Source: Ruminococcaceae bacterium UBA6855
Lineage (GTDB): Bacteria > Bacillota > Clostridia > Oscillospirales > Acutalibacteraceae
Direction of reading: 5' to 3'
NCBI GenBank assembly: GCA_002451755.1
Contig: DKDF01000009.1
Location: 1-16,924, forward strand
DNA: 16,924 nucleotides
In this document: one piece after another, positions 6,010 to 13,687 of the stretch
Numbering within the stretch: position 1 is the stretch's first letter
How the letters are laid out: every line of letters starts with the position of its first letter
The notes under the pieces: generated by a model
The model's input: the letters and a program-made list of their open reading frames with translations, nothing else
Told to the model about the DNA's origin: nothing
Databases searched by the model: none
Made by a program: the position numbers and the translations under genes

Positions 6010-7264
6010 ACTCAGATATGATGTAATAGTCCTCGGCGGCGGCCCGGCAGGTCTTGCAGCCGCGATATCCGCGCACAAGAACGGCGCGAATGTGCTGCTT
6101 ATAGAGCGCGAGCACAAGCTCGGCGGCATCCTCAAGCAGTGCGTACATGACGGATTCGGACTCATCCGCTTCGGCGAGCGCCTGACAGGCCCCGAATATT
6201 CGGGAAGATTCATCAGGGAGTTCCTCTCCCTCGGAATAGACTACAGAATAAACGCATTCGTGACAGACGCCGAGAAAACTGCTGACGGCTTCACTCTCAC
6301 CGTTCAGAGCGCGCAGGGCATACTTATCTGCCGCTCGAAAGCCGTCGTTATCGCGTGCGGATGCCGCGAGCGCACCTCGCGCCAGGTATTCATCCACGGC
6401 GACAGACCCGCCGGCATATACACCGCCGGTACGGCTCAGTACTTTGTCAACATTCTCGGGCAGATGCCCACGCGCCGCTGCGTTATTCTCGGCAGCGGAG
6501 ACATCGGCATGATAATGGCGCGCCGTCTCACCCTTGAGGGCGCGAGCGTCGAGGGTGTATACGAGATAAAGGACACTCCCGCGGGTCTTGCGCGAAACGT
6601 TCACCAGTGCCTGCACGATTTCAATATCCCGCTCCACCTCTCGACCACGGTCACAAAGGTTTTCGGCGTCAAGCGCGTTGAAGCGGTCGAGGTCTGCCAG
6701 GTAGACGAAAAGATGCAGCCGATAGAATCCACCGCACGCTTCATCCCCTGCGACGCGCTCATTCTCTCTGTCGGACTTCTGCCCGAGAACGAAGTGGCGC
6801 AGATGCTCGGAGTCAGGCTCGACCCCGCAACGAAAGGCGCGGTAGTCGACCAGACGCTGATGACGAATATTCCCGGCGTGTTTTCCTGCGGCAACGCGCT
6901 GCACGTCAACGACCTTGTCGATTACGTCTCCCTCTCGGGCGACCAGGCGGGCGAATCCGCCGCCGAATACTGCAAGGGCGAGAAGAATGCAGCCGACAGA
7001 GTGCCTGTTGAATACGACAGAGCGAAGTTCCTCTATGTTGTTCCGCAGTATTACGACAAGGCGGCAAAGGACGGCATGACGATGTACTTCAGACCGCGCA
7101 GCGAGTTCAAAAAGCAGTCCGTCACCGTCGCGAGCGGCAGTGATGCGCTGATAAACAAAAAGTTTGCAAATCTTTCCTCCTCCGAGATGGAAGTCTTGAA
7201 ATCCGAGAATATTTCGGATAGAATTACAGACAAGATAACCGTCAGCATGGAGGACATGAAATGA
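6002..7264 (+). CDS. FAD/NAD(P)-dependent oxidoreductase, partner of the GlpA-like dehydrogenase
   Basis: The ATG at 6002 follows AAAAGGAGGG (5984-5993) with 8-base spacing and overlaps the end of the upstream gene. The 420-residue protein has an FAD GGGPAG motif (12-17), a GGILKQCVHDGFG segment (41-53) and a second dinucleotide motif GSGDIG (164-169). The FAD-contacting PGVFSCGN lies at 291-298. This is the pyridine nucleotide-disulfide oxidoreductase fold without the redox CxxxxC pair of classical disulfide reductases. It is related to the small FAD subunit of opine/sarcosine oxidase-type complexes. In Clostridia such a gene commonly sits between a GlpA-like dehydrogenase and a DUF1667 protein, probably passing electrons between G3P-derived FADH2 and NAD(P) or another acceptor. 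It is not homologous to E. coli GlpB in domain layout. Confidence 0.85.
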   Translation: MTELRYDVIVLGGGPAGLAAAISAHKNGANVLLIEREHKLGGILKQCVHDGFGLIRFGERLTGPEYSGRFIREFLSLGIDYRINAFVTDAEKTADGFTLTVQSAQGILICRSKAVVIACGCRERTSRQVFIHGDRPAGIYTAGTAQYFVNILGQMPTRRCVILGSGDIGMIMARRLTLEGASVEGVYEIKDTPAGLARNVHQCLHDFNIPLHLSTTVTKVFGVKRVEAVEVCQVDEKMQPIESTARFIPCDALILSVGLLPENEVAQMLGVRLDPATKGAVVDQTLMTNIPGVFSCGNALHVNDLVDYVSLSGDQAGESAAEYCKGEKNAADRVPVEYDRAKFLYVVPQYYDKAAKDGMTMYFRPRSEFKKQSVTVASGSDALINKKFANLSSSEMEVLKSENISDRITDKITVSMEDMK

Positions 7265-8100
7265 AGATAAAATATCTGGGCACGGCGGCAGCCGAGGGCG
7301 TTCCCGCGATTTTCTGCCGCTGTGAGGTGTGCAGAAAATCAAAGGCGGCGGGCGGCAGAAACATCCGCACCCGCTCCCAGTCGATAATCGACGACAGATT
7401 GCTTCTCGACTTTTGCCCCGACACCTTCATTCACACCCTGCGCGACAACATCGATCTTATCTCGATAAAATCCTGCCTCATCACCCACGCGCACGAGGAT
7501 CACCTCTATCCGCAGGACATTCAGATGCGCCTGCCGGAGTGCTTTGCGAATTTTATGGGCGAAGAGGTGACTCCGCTGAACTTCTACGGTTCGGACACGA
7601 CGCTCCAATGGATAAGAGACATGGAGTGGTGCGATGCGCTGACAGAAAAGAATGTTCTCGCGCTGCACCCCGTAAAGGCGTTTGAACCGTTTGAGGTCGA
7701 GGGTTACACAGTGACCGCGCTCAAGGCGGATCACGACCAAAAGACCGACCCGTTTATCTATATGATATCAAACGGCGAAAAGACGATGCTCTACGCGCAC
7801 GACACCGGATATTTTCCCGACGAGACCTGGGATTATCTCGAGCAGACAAAGCCCGTATTCGATTTTGTCTCGATAGACTGCACGGGCATGTTCGAAAACT
7901 ACCGCCGGGGTCACATGGGGCTCTCAGCCGATGCGGACACGAAAGACCGCATGATAAAAGCGGGGCTTGCGACGGATAAAACAGTTTTCTGCTGCAACCA
8001 CTTCTCCCACAACGGCAGAGCGACCCACGACGAATTCGTCCCCGCGGCGGCGGAGAAGGGCTTCCTCGTCGCCTACGATTCCATGGAATATGAGTTTTAA
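7261..8100 (+). CDS. PhnP-like metallo-beta-lactamase-fold hydrolase
   Basis: It starts in an ATGA overlap with the upstream gene, behind GGAGG (7249-7253). The 279-residue protein has the MBL metal motif THAHEDH (75-81: H76, H78, D80, H81), with further likely ligands H158, D181, and H247 or H250. Near the N-terminus FCRCEVC (18-24) matches the cysteine cluster that binds structural zinc in PhnP. PhnP opens the cyclic phosphate of 5-phosphoribosyl 1,2-cyclic phosphate, and the family also cleaves other cyclic phosphodiesters. No phosphonate (phn) genes surround it. In this operon a glycerol cyclic phosphate or another phosphodiester that yields G3P is a reasonable guess. The tight coupling on both sides argues that it belongs to the pathway. 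Confidence 0.82.
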   Translation: MKIKYLGTAAAEGVPAIFCRCEVCRKSKAAGGRNIRTRSQSIIDDRLLLDFCPDTFIHTLRDNIDLISIKSCLITHAHEDHLYPQDIQMRLPECFANFMGEEVTPLNFYGSDTTLQWIRDMEWCDALTEKNVLALHPVKAFEPFEVEGYTVTALKADHDQKTDPFIYMISNGEKTMLYAHDTGYFPDETWDYLEQTKPVFDFVSIDCTGMFENYRRGHMGLSADADTKDRMIKAGLATDKTVFCCNHFSHNGRATHDEFVPAAAEKGFLVAYDSMEYEF

Positions 8101-8119
8101 CCGAAAGGACTGACACAAA

Positions 8120-8470
8120 GTGAACGTCACCGAAATGGTCTGTATAGTCTGCCCCAACGGCTGCCGTCTTAAGGTCAGCCGCGACGGCGACAAGATAGAT
8201 GTTCAGGGCGCAAAGTGCAAGAGAGGCATCGCATTCGGCACGACCGAGCTGACAAATCCCACCCGCTCCCTGACGACTACAGTCGACACCGCGTTTTCCG
8301 ATATGCCCCGCCTGCCCGTCAAAACGAGCTGCGAGATACCGAAAGAGCACCTGCTCGACGCCATGAAAACCATCCGCGCGTTCAAGCTCAACGAGCGCGT
8401 GAACACCGGAGATGTCGTTATCAAAGACGTTTTCGGCGCGGACATAGTAGCAACAGCCGACATGAACTGA
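8120..8470 (+). CDS. DUF1667 protein with four-cysteine cluster
   Basis: The 116-residue protein opens with VCIVCPNGC and has C8, C11, C15 and C33 (AKCKRG), spaced to bind an iron-sulfur cluster or zinc. This is the DUF1667 pattern. The family is repeatedly found next to GlpA-like dehydrogenases and FAD/NAD oxidoreductases, and is thought to be the small third component of that anaerobic complex. A GTG start at 8120 is chosen because GAAAGGA (8103-8109) precedes it; an ATG at 8135 would cut the conserved N-terminus close to the first Cys. It lies 19 bases after the MBL gene and 28 before the AGPS-like gene. Its biochemical role is not established, and electron transfer is an inference. Confidence 0.85.
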   Translation: MNVTEMVCIVCPNGCRLKVSRDGDKIDVQGAKCKRGIAFGTTELTNPTRSLTTTVDTAFSDMPRLPVKTSCEIPKEHLLDAMKTIRAFKLNERVNTGDVVIKDVFGADIVATADMN

Positions 8471-8498
8471 ACATAAAGCTTATCAAGGAGGAAACACC

Positions 8499-10226
8499 GT
8501 GAGCAAATCAAAGAAGTTCGTACCCGATTGGTACCACGAGAAAGCACCCGAAAGATCCTACCGTTCCATTCTCAAATGGGGCGATCCCGAAGCGTTCAAG
8601 GCTCCGAACGCCAAGCTCTATGAGCTGATGAAAGAGACCTTCCACATGACCGATGACGATTTCAAGGTCAAGCAGGAGATGGGTCTCGAAGAAGTTGATT
8701 ATGATATCCCCTGCCGTCTGAGCGAGACTCAGATAGCTTCTCTCGAAGAGATAGTCGGCAAGGCCAATGTCAGCACCGACAACTATGACAGGCTCTCCGT
8801 CGCATACGGCAAGACGATGGTCGACCTCATGAGACTGCGCAAGCACATCGTTGAGAATGTCCCCGACGCTGTTGTCTATCCTAAGAACCGTGAGGATATA
8901 ATCGCCCTCGTCAAATACTGCTGCGAGCAGAAGATACCGATGTATGTCTACGGCGGCGGCTCCTCCGTCACCCGCGGTGTTGAAGCGGTCAAGGGCGGCA
9001 TCACGCTCGACATGAGAAAGAACTTCAACAAGGTCATCTCCTTCAGCGAGCACAATCAGACAATAACCGTCGAAGCCGGCATGAGCGGTCCGAAGCTTGA
9101 AGAGACCCTCAACAACGCCGTTTCGACCCTCGGCGCAAAGCGCGCCTATACCTGCGGCCACTTCCCGCAGAGCTTCGAGTATTCCTCCGTCGGCGGCTGG
9201 GCTGTCACCCGCGGCGCAGGTCAGAACTCGAGCTATTACGGCAAGATTGAAGACATCGTCATCAGCCAGGAGTATGTTACTCCTATCGGCATCATCAAGA
9301 GCGACGAGTTCCCGAGAAACGCTACCGGTCCTTCCATAGACCAGATCATGATGGGCAGCGAAGGAACCTTCGGTATTCTTACTCATGTCACCCTCAGAGT
9401 TTTCAAGTATATGCCCGAGAACCGCAAGAAGTTCTCCTATGTTTTCAAGGACTGGGAGAACGGTCTCAACGCGGCGCGCGAGATAATGCAGGGCGAGTTC
9501 GGCTTCCCGTCGGTCTTCCGTCTCTCCGACCCCGAGGAGACTTCGATAGCTTTCCGCCTCTACGGCGTTGCGGACACCGTTATTGACAAGATACTCGCCG
9601 CCAAGGGCTACAAGGACGGCAAGCGCGTACTCATGCTCGGCTGGAGCGAGGGAGAGAAGCACTTCAGCAAGAACGTTGCAAAGCAGATAGACAAGATATG
9701 CAAGAAGCACGGCGCAATGTACACCACCAGCATCGTCACCAAGGGCTGGGAGAAGGGGCGTTTCACCGATCCCTACCTGCGCGAGGACATGGGTGACTAC
9801 GGCCTTATGCTCGACACCCTCGAGTGCTCGGTCAACTGGGATAACTTCACCAATGTCTACGAGAATGTCCGCCGCTTCTGCAAGAGCAGACCCGACACCA
9901 TCTGCATGACCCATATGTCCCACTTCTATCCCCAGGGCGCGAACCTCTACTTCATATTCGAAGCGAAGATGAACGACCTTGACGAGTATCTTGAGTATCA
10001 GCGCGGCATCATGGACAACATCCAGAAGTACGGCGCGGCGATGAGCCACCACCACGGCATAGGCAAGATGACCGCTCCGTGGCTCGAGGCGCAGATCGGC
10101 AAGAATCAGATGGATATCTACCGTGCTCTCAAGCAGCACTTCGATCCCGACAACCTGATGAATCCGGGCGGAACACTCGGTCTCGACCTCCCCGAGGATC
10201 AGAAGAGAGACTTCATCAACAAGTAA
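8499..10226 (+). CDS. FAD-linked oxidase, alkyl-DHAP synthase (AGPS)-like
   Basis: The 575-residue protein starts at GTG 8499 behind AAGGAGG (8485-8491). It has a PCMH-type FAD domain with YGGGSSV (151-157), VEAGMSG (191-197) and EYSSVGGW (227-234), and an FAD-linked oxidase C-terminal domain. Compared from memory with mammalian AGPS, the catalytic residues seem kept: R341 (FRLSDP) at the R419 position, R428 (YLRED) at R515, Y484 (LYFIF) at Y578 and the triple His H517-H519 (SHHHGIGK). AGPS swaps the acyl chain of acyl-DHAP for a fatty alcohol to make ether lipid, with no net redox. Bacterial homologues are mostly annotated only as FAD-binding oxidases, and a glycolate/lactate-type dehydrogenase is the alternative. 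As last gene of a G3P-oxidising operon, use of a DHAP derivative is plausible. Confidence 0.8.
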   Translation: MSKSKKFVPDWYHEKAPERSYRSILKWGDPEAFKAPNAKLYELMKETFHMTDDDFKVKQEMGLEEVDYDIPCRLSETQIASLEEIVGKANVSTDNYDRLSVAYGKTMVDLMRLRKHIVENVPDAVVYPKNREDIIALVKYCCEQKIPMYVYGGGSSVTRGVEAVKGGITLDMRKNFNKVISFSEHNQTITVEAGMSGPKLEETLNNAVSTLGAKRAYTCGHFPQSFEYSSVGGWAVTRGAGQNSSYYGKIEDIVISQEYVTPIGIIKSDEFPRNATGPSIDQIMMGSEGTFGILTHVTLRVFKYMPENRKKFSYVFKDWENGLNAAREIMQGEFGFPSVFRLSDPEETSIAFRLYGVADTVIDKILAAKGYKDGKRVLMLGWSEGEKHFSKNVAKQIDKICKKHGAMYTTSIVTKGWEKGRFTDPYLREDMGDYGLMLDTLECSVNWDNFTNVYENVRRFCKSRPDTICMTHMSHFYPQGANLYFIFEAKMNDLDEYLEYQRGIMDNIQKYGAAMSHHHGIGKMTAPWLEAQIGKNQMDIYRALKQHFDPDNLMNPGGTLGLDLPEDQKRDFINK

Positions 10227-10263
10227 ATTCACCTCCATTTTCACCGGAGAATGAGAACAGAGA

Positions 10264-10305
10264 GTGCCCTGCGGTTAAATTTCCGCAGGGCACGTTGTGC
10301 TTTTT
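10264..10305 (+). terminator. Probable terminator of the GlpA-like/AGPS-like operon
   Basis: GTGCCCTGCGG (10264-10274) pairs perfectly with CCGCAGGGCAC (10283-10293) around an 8-base TTAAATTT loop. A TTTTT run is at 10301-10305. The 7-base gap between stem and T-run is looser than the ideal, but the 11-base-pair GC-rich stem is strong, and the site lies 38 bases after the last gene. Confidence 0.65.
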
Positions 10306-10317
10306 GAGCTGAAAATC

Positions 10318-10355
10318 GGAACGACCCCTGCGGTTCAAACCGCCGAGGTCGTTCC
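10318..10355. repeat. Long two-stage hairpin
   Basis: GGAACGACC (10318-10326) pairs with GGTCGTTCC (10347-10355). Inside, GCGGT (10330-10334) pairs with ACCGC (10339-10343) across a TCAA loop, with 3-by-3 unpaired bases between the two helices. No T-run follows directly on either strand. Its loop-side arm shares CCCTGCGGTT with the preceding terminator hairpin, suggesting related or duplicated elements. Confidence 0.55.
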
Positions 10356-10388
10356 AAATATAGGAGATTTGTGGTTGTCGATTATGTA

Positions 10389-10409
10389 CGGACGCCTTGA
10401 CGGCGTCCG
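10389..10409. repeat. Inverted repeat CGGACGCC/GGCGTCCG
   Basis: Perfect 8-base arms flank a 5-base TTGAC loop. There is no adjacent T-run. GTCCG recurs several times over the next 60 bases (about 10430-10460), so the segment has a repetitive character. It may be a REP-like intergenic element; copies elsewhere in the genome cannot be checked here. Confidence 0.45.
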
Positions 10410-10468
10410 GCATAAGGCGTGGAGCGGGAGTCCGCGTCCGCAAGCGAACCCCCGTCCGCTTCCGTGTG

Positions 10469-10486
10469 CCGCACTGCGGTTTTTTT
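10469..10486 (+). terminator. Small hairpin followed by T7
   Basis: CCGC-ACT-GCGG (10469-10479) is followed immediately by seven T residues (10480-10486). The stem has only four pairs, so it is weak alone. It could be a back-up terminator for the plus-strand operon about 240 bases downstream of its last gene. Confidence 0.35.
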
Positions 10487-10711
10487 GCCGCAAAAACACG
10501 GTCTTCCTGCCCCCGTTTTATACAAGCACATAATACACCATTTTCTCAAAAAATGGAATAGACTTTGTATAACTGGTAAATTTTGAGGATAAATAACCGT
10601 CTTAATTTCTTTAAAAAGTATATAATTATTTTCACGGCGTTCTTATTGCTTTTTGTGACTTTTAATTTACACCTTTTGGTTCTCAAAATTCATTCTGAAT
10701 GGGCTGATTTT

Positions 10712-11272
10712 TCACTCTATATTTATCTTTCCGTATATCTTGTTCACGGGGATAAACAGCAGAAAAGTGAGCACGGAATTGAGGCACGCTTTTATGAGAT
10801 TGAACGGAATTATCGCGGGGATGAGCATTTTGACGACCGCCGCGACGCCCGTGCCCATAAAAATACCGGTGAATACAAGATTGAGCGGTATCATAACGAG
10901 GGTCATCAGCACCGAGCCGACCGCGAGTCCCGCCGCCATGCCCTTTTTTCCGCCGATTTTTTTGTACATCAGCCCGGACGCCAGAACGAGCACGCCCGAC
11001 GCGCAGAAGTGCATAAGGAAGCCGATAATGTGGCTCGACGAGCTGACCGTAAACGCCTGGATAGCCGAGGTGATGAGCAGGATCACGAGCCCCGCAGACG
11101 GTCCGAACAGCATCGTGCCTATAAGCACGGGGACATCCGCAATGTCGTATTCGAGAAACGGCGCGGAGGGCAAAAGCGGAAACTTGATGAAATACACCGA
11201 CACCACGGCAACCGCCGCGAGCATCGCCATGACCGTTATTTTCCGCAGGTTCTGTCTTGAGTTTTTCTTCAT
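10712..11272 (-). CDS. ribU: ECF transporter S component, riboflavin uptake RibU
   Basis: RibU is the substrate-binding membrane subunit that binds riboflavin and works with the EcfA/EcfA'/EcfT energising module, which is not in this window. The ATG at 11272 is chosen because an AGAGGAAG site precedes it and upstream in-frame codons run into the terminator and riboswitch. The 186-residue protein is almost entirely hydrophobic, with about six membrane segments. It has an Ala-rich first helix (MLAAVAVV, 17-24) of the kind that contacts EcfT, and the RibU loop FPLLPSAPFLEYDIADVP (31-48) followed by LIGTMLFGPSAGL (50-62). The FMN riboswitch upstream supports the flavin assignment. No clear terminator is seen after its stop. 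Confidence 0.92.
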   Translation of the reverse strand: MKKNSRQNLRKITVMAMLAAVAVVSVYFIKFPLLPSAPFLEYDIADVPVLIGTMLFGPSAGLVILLITSAIQAFTVSSSSHIIGFLMHFCASGVLVLASGLMYKKIGGKKGMAAGLAVGSVLMTLVMIPLNLVFTGIFMGTGVAAVVKMLIPAIIPFNLIKACLNSVLTFLLFIPVNKIYGKINIE

Positions 11273-11310
11273 GAGTATCTTCCTCTCTTTATTTTGCAAC
11301 CGGGAAGATG

Positions 11311-11342
11311 AAAAAGCAAAAGCCCCGCCAAATAAGCGGGGC
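11311..11342 (-). terminator. Riboswitch-controlled terminator upstream of ribU
   Basis: On the minus strand GCCCCGC (11342-11336) pairs with GCGGGGC (11328-11322) across a 7-base loop, followed by TTTTGCTTTTT (11321-11311). It lies between the FMN aptamer and ribU, so it is the expression platform: FMN binding should favour this terminator and switch off ribU transcription. Confidence 0.85.
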
Positions 11343-11359
11343 GCAAATGCATTTTTCGC

Positions 11360-11482
<123 letters not shown>

Positions 11483-11492
11483 TGCTGTATAT

Positions 11493-11521
11493 ATTTTCGC
11501 ACTTAGCGGGTGTTTTGTCAA
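11493..11521 (-). promoter_or_regulatory. Promoter for the riboswitch-ribU transcript
   Basis: On the minus strand TTGACA (11521-11516) is followed after 17 bases by GAAAAT (11498-11493), a strong -35 with a moderate -10. Transcription would start about 4-5 bases before the RFN aptamer, a typical position for a riboswitch promoter. Confidence 0.6.
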
Positions 11522-11655
11522 TAGCTATGCGGCACTTGGTATTCGCCGCATCAAAAGTTTACACTTGATTCAAATATTAAGACGCAGTTAAACGGACTGC
11601 CGAGCACCGTTTCAATCTGTAGGTAAAATCCCGGACAGATGAGCGCTTTATTCCG

Positions 11656-11684
11656 TTGTATTTCGCGCCGCCTTATGTTATACT
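11656..11684 (+). promoter_or_regulatory. Promoter for yhaM-prmA
   Basis: TTGTAT (11656-11661) and TATACT (11679-11684) are separated by 17 bases, with a good -10. Transcription would start near 11691, leaving a short leader that contains the GGAGG site at 11703-11707. The rest of the ribU-yhaM spacer (11522-11655) shows nothing further. Confidence 0.6.
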
Positions 11685-11714
11685 TAATCCCGACAAACAA
11701 ACGGAGGCAACAGC

Positions 11715-12689
11715 ATGAATTTCACTCAATTCAATAAAAACGGCGGCGTTGAGGGCTTCTGCCTGATAAAGACCGTCGACCGCAAGATGACAGCAAAGGG
11801 CGTGCCCTATCTCGATCTCACGCTCGCCGATCCTGACGGCGAAATAAACGCAAAGCTCTGGGACTACAAAGATGAGCTTCACGGCGAATTTGCCGCAAAC
11901 GATCTGATAAAAGTCCGCGGAACGATCCAGCCGTTCAACGACTCGCAGCAGCTGAGGATAGAGCGCATACGCAAGGTGACCGAAGCGGACGGCGTGCGCA
12001 TTGAAGATTTTGTCCCCTCGGCGGGCTTCTCGGGCGAGGCTATGTTCAACGAGCTGATGAAAGTCGCGGGAGATTTCAAGGACGAGGAGTTGAATACGCT
12101 CGTCACCGCGCTGCTCAACGAATACAAGGACAGGCTGCTCTACTGGCCGGCGGCGTTCAGGCTGCACCACGCGATACGCGGCGGACTGCTCTATCACACG
12201 CTCTCAATTCTCCGCATGGCTCAGGGAGTCTCAAATATATATCCGTTTATAGACAGCGACCTGCTCTTTGCGGGCGTTATACTCCACGACATCGCAAAGA
12301 CGGAGGAATTCGACGTCGCGCAGACCGGCATTGCCTCGGGCTACACGACCGACGGCAATCTTATCGGTCACCTCGTGCGCGGAGCGATGGCGGTTGACAG
12401 ATGCGGAAGGAAGCTCGGCATCAGCGAAAACACGCTCATGCTCGTCGAGCACATGATAATCTCGCACCACGGCGAGCCGGAGTTCGGCGCGGCGGTGCGT
12501 CCGATGTTCCTCGAGGCGGAGATACTCTCCTCGCTCGACACGCTCGATGCGAAGATATATGAGATCGAGCAGGCGTGCAGGAATGTTCAGCCCGGCGAGT
12601 TCACTCCCCGCCAGTGGGCACTCGACAACCGCAAGCTCTATAACCACGACCGCAACCACGCCGATTTCAAGGCGGAGCTGATAAAATAA
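11715..12689 (+). CDS. yhaM: 3'-5' exoribonuclease YhaM family
   Basis: The 324-residue protein has an N-terminal OB-fold nucleic-acid-binding domain (about 10-90; KMTAKGVPYLDLTLADPDG) and a C-terminal HD hydrolase domain (about 150-290). The HD metal ligands are visible: H161, H191-D192, H219, H251-H252 and D275. The HHGEPEFGAAVRP motif (251-263) is typical of YhaM. The enzyme degrades RNA, and in B. subtilis also DNA, from the 3' end with Mn2+. Length is normal for the family. The ATG at 11715 follows GGAGG, and the gene leads into prmA 9 bases later, so the pair is probably one operon. Confidence 0.93.
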   Translation: MNFTQFNKNGGVEGFCLIKTVDRKMTAKGVPYLDLTLADPDGEINAKLWDYKDELHGEFAANDLIKVRGTIQPFNDSQQLRIERIRKVTEADGVRIEDFVPSAGFSGEAMFNELMKVAGDFKDEELNTLVTALLNEYKDRLLYWPAAFRLHHAIRGGLLYHTLSILRMAQGVSNIYPFIDSDLLFAGVILHDIAKTEEFDVAQTGIASGYTTDGNLIGHLVRGAMAVDRCGRKLGISENTLMLVEHMIISHHGEPEFGAAVRPMFLEAEILSSLDTLDAKIYEIEQACRNVQPGEFTPRQWALDNRKLYNHDRNHADFKAELIK

Positions 12690-12698
12690 GGAGAGCCT

Positions 12699-13625
12699 AT
12701 GGACTGGACAGAAATAAAAATAACAGTTGACACAAAGGATATAGACACCGCGGGCGACATTGCCAACATGGTCGTGCCATACGGCATATATATCGAGGAC
12801 TACAGCGACCTTGAGCGCGAGGCGATGGAGATAGCCCACATCGATCTTATTGACGAAGATCTGCTCGCTAAGGACAGGACGAAGGGCATTGTACATATAT
12901 ATATTGACCCGCAGGATCACCCGCAGGAGGCTGCCGCTTTCCTGACGGAACGCCTTGCGGCGGCGGGAATAGAGAATGAAATCGACCTCACCCAGTGCAA
13001 AAACGCTGACTGGGAGAACAACTGGAAGCAGTATTTTCACCCGATAAAAATTGGCGAGCGCCTGCTCATCCGCCCGACATGGGAGGACGAATACGACGCC
13101 GAGGGGCGCGCGGTGCTCCATCTTGAGCCCGGGCTCGCGTTCGGCACGGGCAGCCATGAGACGACCCGTCTCTGCCTTGAGGCACTTGAGAAAAATATCA
13201 AGGGCGGCGAAAGGGTTCTCGATGTCGGCTGCGGGAGCGGCATTCTCGCGATAGCCGCTCTCCTGCTCGGCGCAGAGAGCGCGACGGGCGTTGACATAGA
13301 CGAGCTCGCAGTCAAGACTGCGGAGGAAAACGGAAAGATGAACGGCTTCGGCAGCGACCGTCTGACTTTCATTCACGGCGACCTCGCAGATAAGGTCAGC
13401 GGCAAATTCAACATAGTCGTTGCAAACATCGTCGCCGATGTCATAATCATGTTCTGCAAGACCGTGCCCGATTTCATGGCGGACAACGCTGTGTTCATCA
13501 CCTCCGGCATAATCGACATACGCGAGCAGGAGGTTGTTGACGCATTCGCCGAAAACGGATTTGAAATCATCGCGCGCCACGCCGACGGCGGCTGGCGATG
13601 CTTCGAATGCAGGAAAAAGAAGTAA
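12699..13625 (+). CDS. prmA: Ribosomal protein L11 methyltransferase PrmA
   Basis: PrmA adds methyl groups from S-adenosylmethionine to L11. The 308-residue protein has the small N-terminal L11-binding domain (about 1-95) and a class I methyltransferase domain. Motifs are PGLAFGTGSHETT (144-156), LDVGCGSGILAIA (174-186), ATGVDIDELA (195-204) and VANIVADVI (241-249), all characteristic of PrmA, with GGWR (297-300) near the end. An AAGGAG site (12688-12693) sits in the stop region of yhaM, indicating coupling. Length is normal. In many Firmicutes prmA is followed by rsmE; here a terminator follows instead. The substrate gene rplK is at the left edge of the window. Confidence 0.95.
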   Translation: MDWTEIKITVDTKDIDTAGDIANMVVPYGIYIEDYSDLEREAMEIAHIDLIDEDLLAKDRTKGIVHIYIDPQDHPQEAAAFLTERLAAAGIENEIDLTQCKNADWENNWKQYFHPIKIGERLLIRPTWEDEYDAEGRAVLHLEPGLAFGTGSHETTRLCLEALEKNIKGGERVLDVGCGSGILAIAALLLGAESATGVDIDELAVKTAEENGKMNGFGSDRLTFIHGDLADKVSGKFNIVVANIVADVIIMFCKTVPDFMADNAVFITSGIIDIREQEVVDAFAENGFEIIARHADGGWRCFECRKKK

Positions 13626-13638
13626 ATATATAAACAGT

Positions 13639-13676
13639 TCGAGGGACCGCACCGATGTGCAGCCCCTCGATTTATT
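13639..13676 (+). terminator. Terminator after prmA
   Basis: TCGAGGG (13639-13645) pairs with CCCTCGA (13664-13670), with an inner GCAC-CGAT-GTGC helix (13649-13660), followed by TTTATT. The two-stage stem and position 14 bases after prmA make it a good rho-independent terminator. Read on the other strand it could also help end the spore-protein transcript. Confidence 0.75.
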
Positions 13677-13687
13677 AGGCTGAAAAT

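Larger units (their letters stand above)
10227..10711. other. 485-bp gene-free spacer rich in hairpins
   Basis: No convincing gene is seen between the AGPS-like gene and ribU, which converge here. The left half (to about 10500) is GC-rich and carries a series of inverted repeats, listed separately. The right half is AT-rich without clear signals, apart from CCATTTT-CTCAA-AAAATGG (10538-10556). Small ORFs in this stretch lack good ribosome binding sites and recognisable sequence. Confidence 0.6.

Noticed and set aside
5062..7342. Long antisense frames of 383 and 464 residues over the two FAD oxidoreductase genes
   Set aside because: They cross the boundary between two clearly real genes, are rich in Arg/Ala/Val without domains, and lack ribosome binding sites.
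8508..10244. 578-residue open frame antisense to the AGPS-like gene
   Set aside because: It mirrors a well-supported gene almost end to end, has no recognisable domain and is explained by GC-biased codon use that keeps the opposite frame free of stops.
10389..10486. Repeated GTCCG words considered as a CRISPR or direct-repeat array
   Set aside because: The words are short, irregularly spaced and without unique spacers of constant length.
10297..10533. Small open frames (75-78 residues) in the hairpin-rich spacer
   Set aside because: They run through the inverted repeats, lack ribosome binding sites and have repetitive Pro/Arg-rich sequence.
10583..11260. 225-residue plus-strand frame opposite ribU
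   Set aside because: Its Arg/His/Glu-rich sequence is the complement of a hydrophobic membrane protein; ribU with its riboswitch is the real gene.
13037..13372. Frames overlapping prmA on the minus strand
   Set aside because: Ser/Pro/Arg-rich shadows of the methyltransferase domain with no independent support.
12231..13652. 473-residue antisense frame over yhaM and prmA
   Set aside because: It spans two recognised genes and the prmA terminator side; no homology pattern is visible.
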